Shown in pieces: positions 59,451 to 64,000 of a stretch of DNA of 64,000 bases (its first letter is position 1; every line of letters starts with the position of its first letter). The notes under the pieces were generated by a model that was not told the DNA's origin, did not search any database, and saw nothing but the letters and a program-made list of their open reading frames with translations. The position numbers were made by a program, and so were the translations under genes. Source of the DNA: Clavelina lepadiformis (lineage: Eukaryota > Chordata > Ascidiacea > Aplousobranchia > Clavelinidae); the NCBI RefSeq assembly GCF_947623445.1, contig NC_135242.1:15128001-15192000 (forward strand). Direction: 5' to 3'.

Positions 59451-60055
59451 CTAATTCACTATCTAGTCGCGCATCAGCTTTAATCCCAGCCAATTTAGTA
59501 TGTGTATTACAGTCAAGGTTGCCACTCGTAGGGTTTGTTGGCCCCTTGTAGGGTGTAGGGTGACCCTACGGGTTTTTCACCTTTATTCATAGATTTCCTA
59601 TTGTTACATGCATTTTCCCGGTCTAGACGAGTTGTTTGATGAGATTATGAAACAATGCGTTGTAGCCTATCTCATGTAGTAACAATGGACTCATTGTAAT
59701 AACAATGGACACTTTAGTTAAGTAAATTGTCAGATTGAAGCTGTACGTCAGTACTCCCCTAGTTTTAAGTCTTGGTTATGGTTATACTAATAATTGTAAA
59801 TTGCAAAAAGAGTTGGAAAAGCCCAGCAGGTGGAGACTGGAGAGTGAGACAGCAGATGAGCAGAATCAGCAGATTGAACAGACAGGAATCAAGTGATCTT
59901 GTTTTGTAGATTTATGACTTTGTGTTGTTTAAGTGAGTTGCCAGTAAACCCGGTGTAATGCCTAGCCACGTGATTGAGATACTAAATTGAGATACTTTTG
60001 CAGACTATATAGATGCCGACACTTTTAGTATAAAACTGATTTTTAAGGTCTGAAA

Positions 60056-61473
60056 ATGGCAGAAGTAATCTCAGAGAGAGGTAAGAAAAAATTAGTTTAC
60101 AACCATTACATTTTCTGGAGAGATGGACAAAGTTCAGACGGGAAAACTACATTCTTTAGATGCAGTAATTACTACAAGAGTTTTTGTAAGGCACGTCTCC
60201 ATACTGTAGATGGCTTAGTCACGAAAGAGTTGCACCAACACAGTCACCTACAAGAAGAGAGACATGTTCAAGTGGCCAAACTACTTACGGTCGTCAAGGT
60301 ACGCGCTGGCAACGCTAACGATACGTCCACACCAGCAAATATCATATCTGACGCGACAGTGGGATTGCCAGGTGCCGTCAGAGCGCATATTGTGGAAAAA
60401 ATCTGAAAAGAACAATACAACGAATACGACTTAGGACTGCTGCAGCACCTGCAAATCCACGGAACTGCACAGATTTAGAAATACCTGACTCGTACAAACA
60501 TATTCTTTTAGATGATGCTATGGGGTCTGAACTTTTTTTGCAGTATGACTCAGGAGCTGAAGAAAATAGGATATTAATTTTTGGCACCGAAGAGAGCAAA
60601 AGAGTACTAGAATTATCAGAAAACTGGCAAGCTGATGGGACGTTCAAGGTTACCCCGCCAATATTTTCACAGGTTTACTCTATCCATGCTTCACGACATG
60701 GCGACCTTGTCCCAGCGTTGTACTATTTACTACCGAACAAAGCACAAGAAACATATGAGCGGTTATTTCGCGCAGCGTGGCAACTGATACCAAATGCACA
60801 TCCAACAAGTTTTTTGGTTGATTTTGAAATGTCTGCAATAAATGCAATTCGGATGGTGTTTGACTATGATGACCTCACAGTAAGTGGTTGCTTTTTTCAT
60901 TTAAATCAAAATGTCAGGAAGCACATGCAGCAAATCGGACTTCACAGAAGGTATCAAAATGATCCAGAATTTGCACTACTGCTGCGTCACATACCGGCTT
61001 TGGCATTTGTTCCAATACAGCATCTGATTGAGGCTTTTGAAACATTAGAGGAAGTTGTGCCTGATGAAATGCTTCCGCTTCTCGACTACTTTGAGCGTAC
61101 TTACATCGGGCGTCGCTTTCGGACTCAGCTCCGACGAGACCCGCCATATTCACATGACTTCTGGAACGTCCATGTTCGGGTGTTAAATGGCGACGCCAGA
61201 ACCAACAACAAAGTTGAAGGTCACCACAATCTAATAAACAAGATGTTATCAATGCAACACCCAACCATTAGGAAATTTATAGAAGCTTTGAGGAAATTGC
61301 AGAACATAAACAAAAACAAGATTGAGGCGCTCTGTGCCCAAGGGCCTCCTGCCAAAAGGAGAAAATACAAGGATCTGGATGCGCCACTTAAAACCATCGT
61401 TGAAGATTTTGCAAACCGTGACATATTAGATTTTCTCAGAGGCATCGCCCACAACCTACAATTTGCGCAATAA
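60056..61473 (+). pseudogene. MULE transposase with FLYWCH finger, one-base deletion
   Basis: The ATG at 60056 opens a FLYWCH-type zinc finger (residues about 15-64, Cys36, Cys44, His62, His64). The frame stops at 60404-60406. Shifting by one base at about 60400, in an A-rich run, the same protein resumes (RTIQRIRLRTAAAPANP) and runs to 61473. The second part holds the MULE DDE core: NWQADGTFKVTP, FLVDFEMSAINAI, GCFFHLNQNVRKH and NNKVEGHHNLINK, plus a basic C-terminus (PPAKRRKYKD). Total length fits 472 residues if one base is missing. Two separate products, finger and catalytic core (ATG at 60520), could also be made from the sequence as given, but the core then lacks its N-terminus. Function in the family is cut-and-paste transposition with 9-bp duplications. 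Confidence 0.85.
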
Positions 61474-61868
61474 ACTTCCTTATTTGTCAAATAACAGTTT
61501 GTGTAAATTTTAGTGCCCTTATTATGTAGTGTCATATGTGTTTTGCAGTGAACTTCTTTTAATGTTGTTACTCGTATTTCCGGAAATATTTCTGTTTATT
61601 TCAATAAATGTTTCAATGTGTATTGAAATAAAAAAAAATTTTGTTAAAAACAAAGGAAATAGTTACAAACAAATATTTACTTTACATATCATATACTACC
61701 ATCAACTTAAACACAATAATTCAGCACTTGCACGGTCAATTTACCTCCCGGTCAATTTTCATTCCGGTCAGTTTGTTCCCGGTTAGTTTGTACGCGGTCA
61801 ATTTACGTCACGTTCAGTTGTCCCCGGTGAGTTTGTTCGCGTTCAATTGTCATGGAACCTCAACCGTC

Positions 61869-62456
61869 ATAACTTTCTCACCACCCAAGCTCTATTTTTG
61901 CTTATTATTTATAACATAACTCTTTTGCTGTACGGTTGCCTAGAACTTTGTGACTTGGTTCTTTCAGTCTGCTTTTATTCTAAACAGTTGAAGAACATCA
62001 GAGCGCCTTCATTATACGGCATTTCCACCTGGTTCACGTACAAGTGTTCTTTCGGTTGGAAATTCTTCGTTGATTTTAGCAATCGGCTCCGGCTTTTTAG
62101 AGCCGTTATATTCATTTGTTTACGGTTGGCCGCCGCACGGTCAATATTTAGCTCTTCAACTGTTTTCTGGTCGTTTTTCCTTGCCAGAGTGATGGCGTAT
62201 TAAAGAAATTGTAATGTTGCGGTCGTGAAGTGCAACGTCGCATTTTGACCCAGTGAATACCAACATCAGGTCAGAACAATATGGTTAGCCGTATGTGTCA
62301 GAATTTGCTTTATTTGTAAACCACGAACTCATTCACAAATTGCGTATGCGCAATTTCTGAACGCGTATATATGTTATTTTGCCTGGCTAAATAGTTCATA
62401 ATAACGCGTTCATTAGTTGCATGCACGGTAACCTATGGTTTAAAAACCATGTCTGT
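61869..62456. other. No recognisable feature
   Basis: Host spacer between the autonomous MULE and its deletion derivative. The open frame at 61847-62203 starts inside the MULE end and has no domain. Confidence 0.4.
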
Positions 62457-62465
62457 GATGGCCGA

Positions 62466-63114
62466 GGGATCACGAGAAGTGACCGTGAACAAACTCACCG
62501 GCGACAACTGGTAGTGGACAACTGACCGGCAACAAATTGGCCGGCGATCAAATTAACCGTGACGTAAATTGGCCGGCGATGAAATTAACCGTCGATAAAT
62601 TGGCCGGCGATCAAATTAACCGGCGACAAATTGGCCGTCAAAAGGTCAAAATTCTAATTCACTATCTAGTCGCTATCTAGTCACTATCCAATTTAGTATG
62701 TGTATTACAGTCAAGGTTGCCACTCGTAGAGTTTTTTGGCCCCTTGTAGGGTGTAGGGTGATCCTACGGTTTTTCACCTTTATTCATAGATTTCCTATTG
62801 TTACATGCATTTTCCCGGTCTAGACGAGTTGTTTGATGAGATTATGAAACAATGCGTTGTAGCCTATCTCATGTTGTAACAATGGACTCATTGCAATAAC
62901 AATGGACACTTTAGTTAAGTAAATTGTCAGATTGAAGCTGTACGTCAGGACTCCCACGGTCAATTTACCTCCCGGTCAATTTTCATTCCGGTAAGTCTGT
63001 TCCCGGTTAGTTTGTTCGCGGTCAATTTACATCACAGTCAGTTTGTTCGCGGTCAATTTACGTCACGTTCAGTTGTCCCCGGTGAGTTTGTTCGCGGTCA
63101 TATGTCGTGGAACC
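62466..63114. mobile_element. Non-autonomous MULE derivative, 649 bp
   Basis: It shares both subterminal arrays and about 250 bp of left internal sequence with the 2597-bp element and lacks the transposase. An exact 9-bp duplication, GATGGCCGA, flanks it (62457-62465 and 63115-63123). The duplication differs from that of the large copy, so it inserted independently and is not a local duplication. Its right array has one more CGGTCAATTTACATCAC-type unit than the autonomous copy. Confidence 0.95.
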
Positions 63115-63123
63115 GATGGCCGA

Positions 63124-64000
63124 ACGGGTAATTATTATACGCTATTGTAAATTGTGAACGCGTTTGCAATTTGTCAACTCGTTGCCAGTTTACCTACTCG
63201 TTGAGTAAATTACCTTGTTAATGTGATAACTAACTGAGATGAATATAAAGGTTTGAAGTTATTTGTTACTGTAATTCTCAAAATACGTTATACAGACTTT
63301 TATTCATATGCTTTATTTCTGGCAAACATATCCTAACATCCATTCACAAATGTAAAACGAATACTGTACGATAATTATAAACATTGGTCATGGACACCAA
63401 TATTTTAGAATTACTCAGTCGATGTGCAGTATCACGTATTGCACTGTTAACCGATTTAATCCATTTACATCTGCTAGGTGTCTGTACGGCTGTACAGAGT
63501 AAGGTACCTGTACCGAATAAGGCCCGGTCCCTAATAAGGCCAATTGCTCATATTTCGCAAACCCGTGCAAATAAATAAAAGATTTTGTCCCTACATAAAA
63601 ACTAATATAAATTCATGATGGTTTACCAGATTTCATCCTTGTCACGTGATCAACCGATTCGCTAGAGCACAACAAAAATTTGATACTTGCAGTTAAGGTG
63701 GTTTTTTTAATTTAGAAAAAAAGTAAGTGAGAATTTGGCCGGTTAAATCAACTGTTGTCTTCCGGCTGAAGTTTTCATGTAACAACCAACTTAGTGTTGA
63801 AAAGGATAATGCACTTTTTTTTGCTAAAACTTTTCTGATGATAAAAATGTGACGTTTTTTTCGTGGATGCCACATACGCCTAATAAGTCCCATACAAGAT
63901 GCTTGGCTAATTGATGTCCAGACTTCAAGAGTGGTTCCAGTCATCAGTTGGCAAATTGTTGCAATTACTTTGATGCGCCTAGTGGAATCTTTTTAAATGT
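63124..64000. other. No recognisable feature
   Basis: AT-rich sequence to the window edge. The minus-strand open frame at 63693-63944 has no recognisable domain, though it could be an exon of a gene continuing beyond the window. Confidence 0.35.

Larger units (their letters stand above)
59263..61859 (+). mobile_element. FLYWCH/MULE (Mutator-like) transposon, 2597 bp
   Basis: An exact 9-bp target duplication, TCAACCGTC, flanks the element (59254-59262 and 61860-61868); nine bases is the Mutator-class length. The ends are GGGATCACGTGAATTGACCG and, read inward from the right, GGTTCCATGACAATTGAACG. Each arm, about 150-180 bp, is a run of short degenerate repeats of the type AAATTGGCCGGCGATCAAAT or CGGTCAATTTACGTCAC. 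One transposase gene lies between them. Confidence 0.95.

Noticed and set aside
61847..62203. 118-residue open frame after the MULE
   Set aside because: It begins inside the MULE terminus and has no recognisable domain, so it is probably fortuitous.

Overview
The window is animal nuclear DNA: AT-rich, with spliced genes, GT-AG introns and a heavy load of DNA transposons. The mix (P-element-like, KDZ, hAT, MULE and pogo-type elements, plus tRNA-headed SINEs) and the compact 40-1000 bp introns suggest an invertebrate deuterostome, perhaps an ascidian tunicate. That placement is inference; no gene here settles the species.

Host genes are few. A small spliced gene of unknown function with homeodomain-like and HMG-like segments lies at 9.4-12.2 kb (+). 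The terminal exon of mitochondrial ribosomal protein L34 (27.2-27.4 kb, +) meets an intronless proteasome alpha-3 subunit gene, PSMA3 (27.5-28.3 kb, -), tail to tail. A complete eight-exon vasorin-like receptor gene, with signal peptide, LRRs, EGF, FN3, a TM helix and a long tail, occupies 48.4-52.5 kb (+). Five exons of a coronin-7-like WD40 gene lie at 55.0-56.4 kb (-).

Mobile elements dominate the rest. At 5.75-7.78 and 41.85-44.27 kb are two copies of one DNA transposon family whose ends begin CACTGG and whose protein carries a Cys-pair N-terminus; I cannot place it in a named superfamily. At 16.2-21.6 kb (-) is a transposase of the Kyakuja-Dileera-Zisupton (KDZ) class split over at least 13 exons with no disabling lesion seen in any of them. 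At 33.3-41.8 kb is a P-type element bounded by perfect 31-bp inverted repeats. Its THAP-domain transposase gene is broken, and a 2.52-kb hAT element with an intact 589-codon transposase sits inside one of its coding exons, with a perfect 8-bp target duplication. At 59.3-61.9 kb is a FLYWCH/MULE element with a 9-bp target duplication, followed 600 bp later by a 649-bp internally deleted relative that has its own perfect 9-bp duplication.

Smaller material includes several hAT-type MITEs (one only 50 bp long), a MITE with GTATTTTACGG ends, five copies of one SINE family, an inverted pair of a 147-bp dispersed repeat, a degraded LINE reverse transcriptase, a pogo/Tigger remnant, minisatellites, and a possible mitochondrial small-rRNA insertion. 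Long stretches hold nothing I can recognise and are marked as such.
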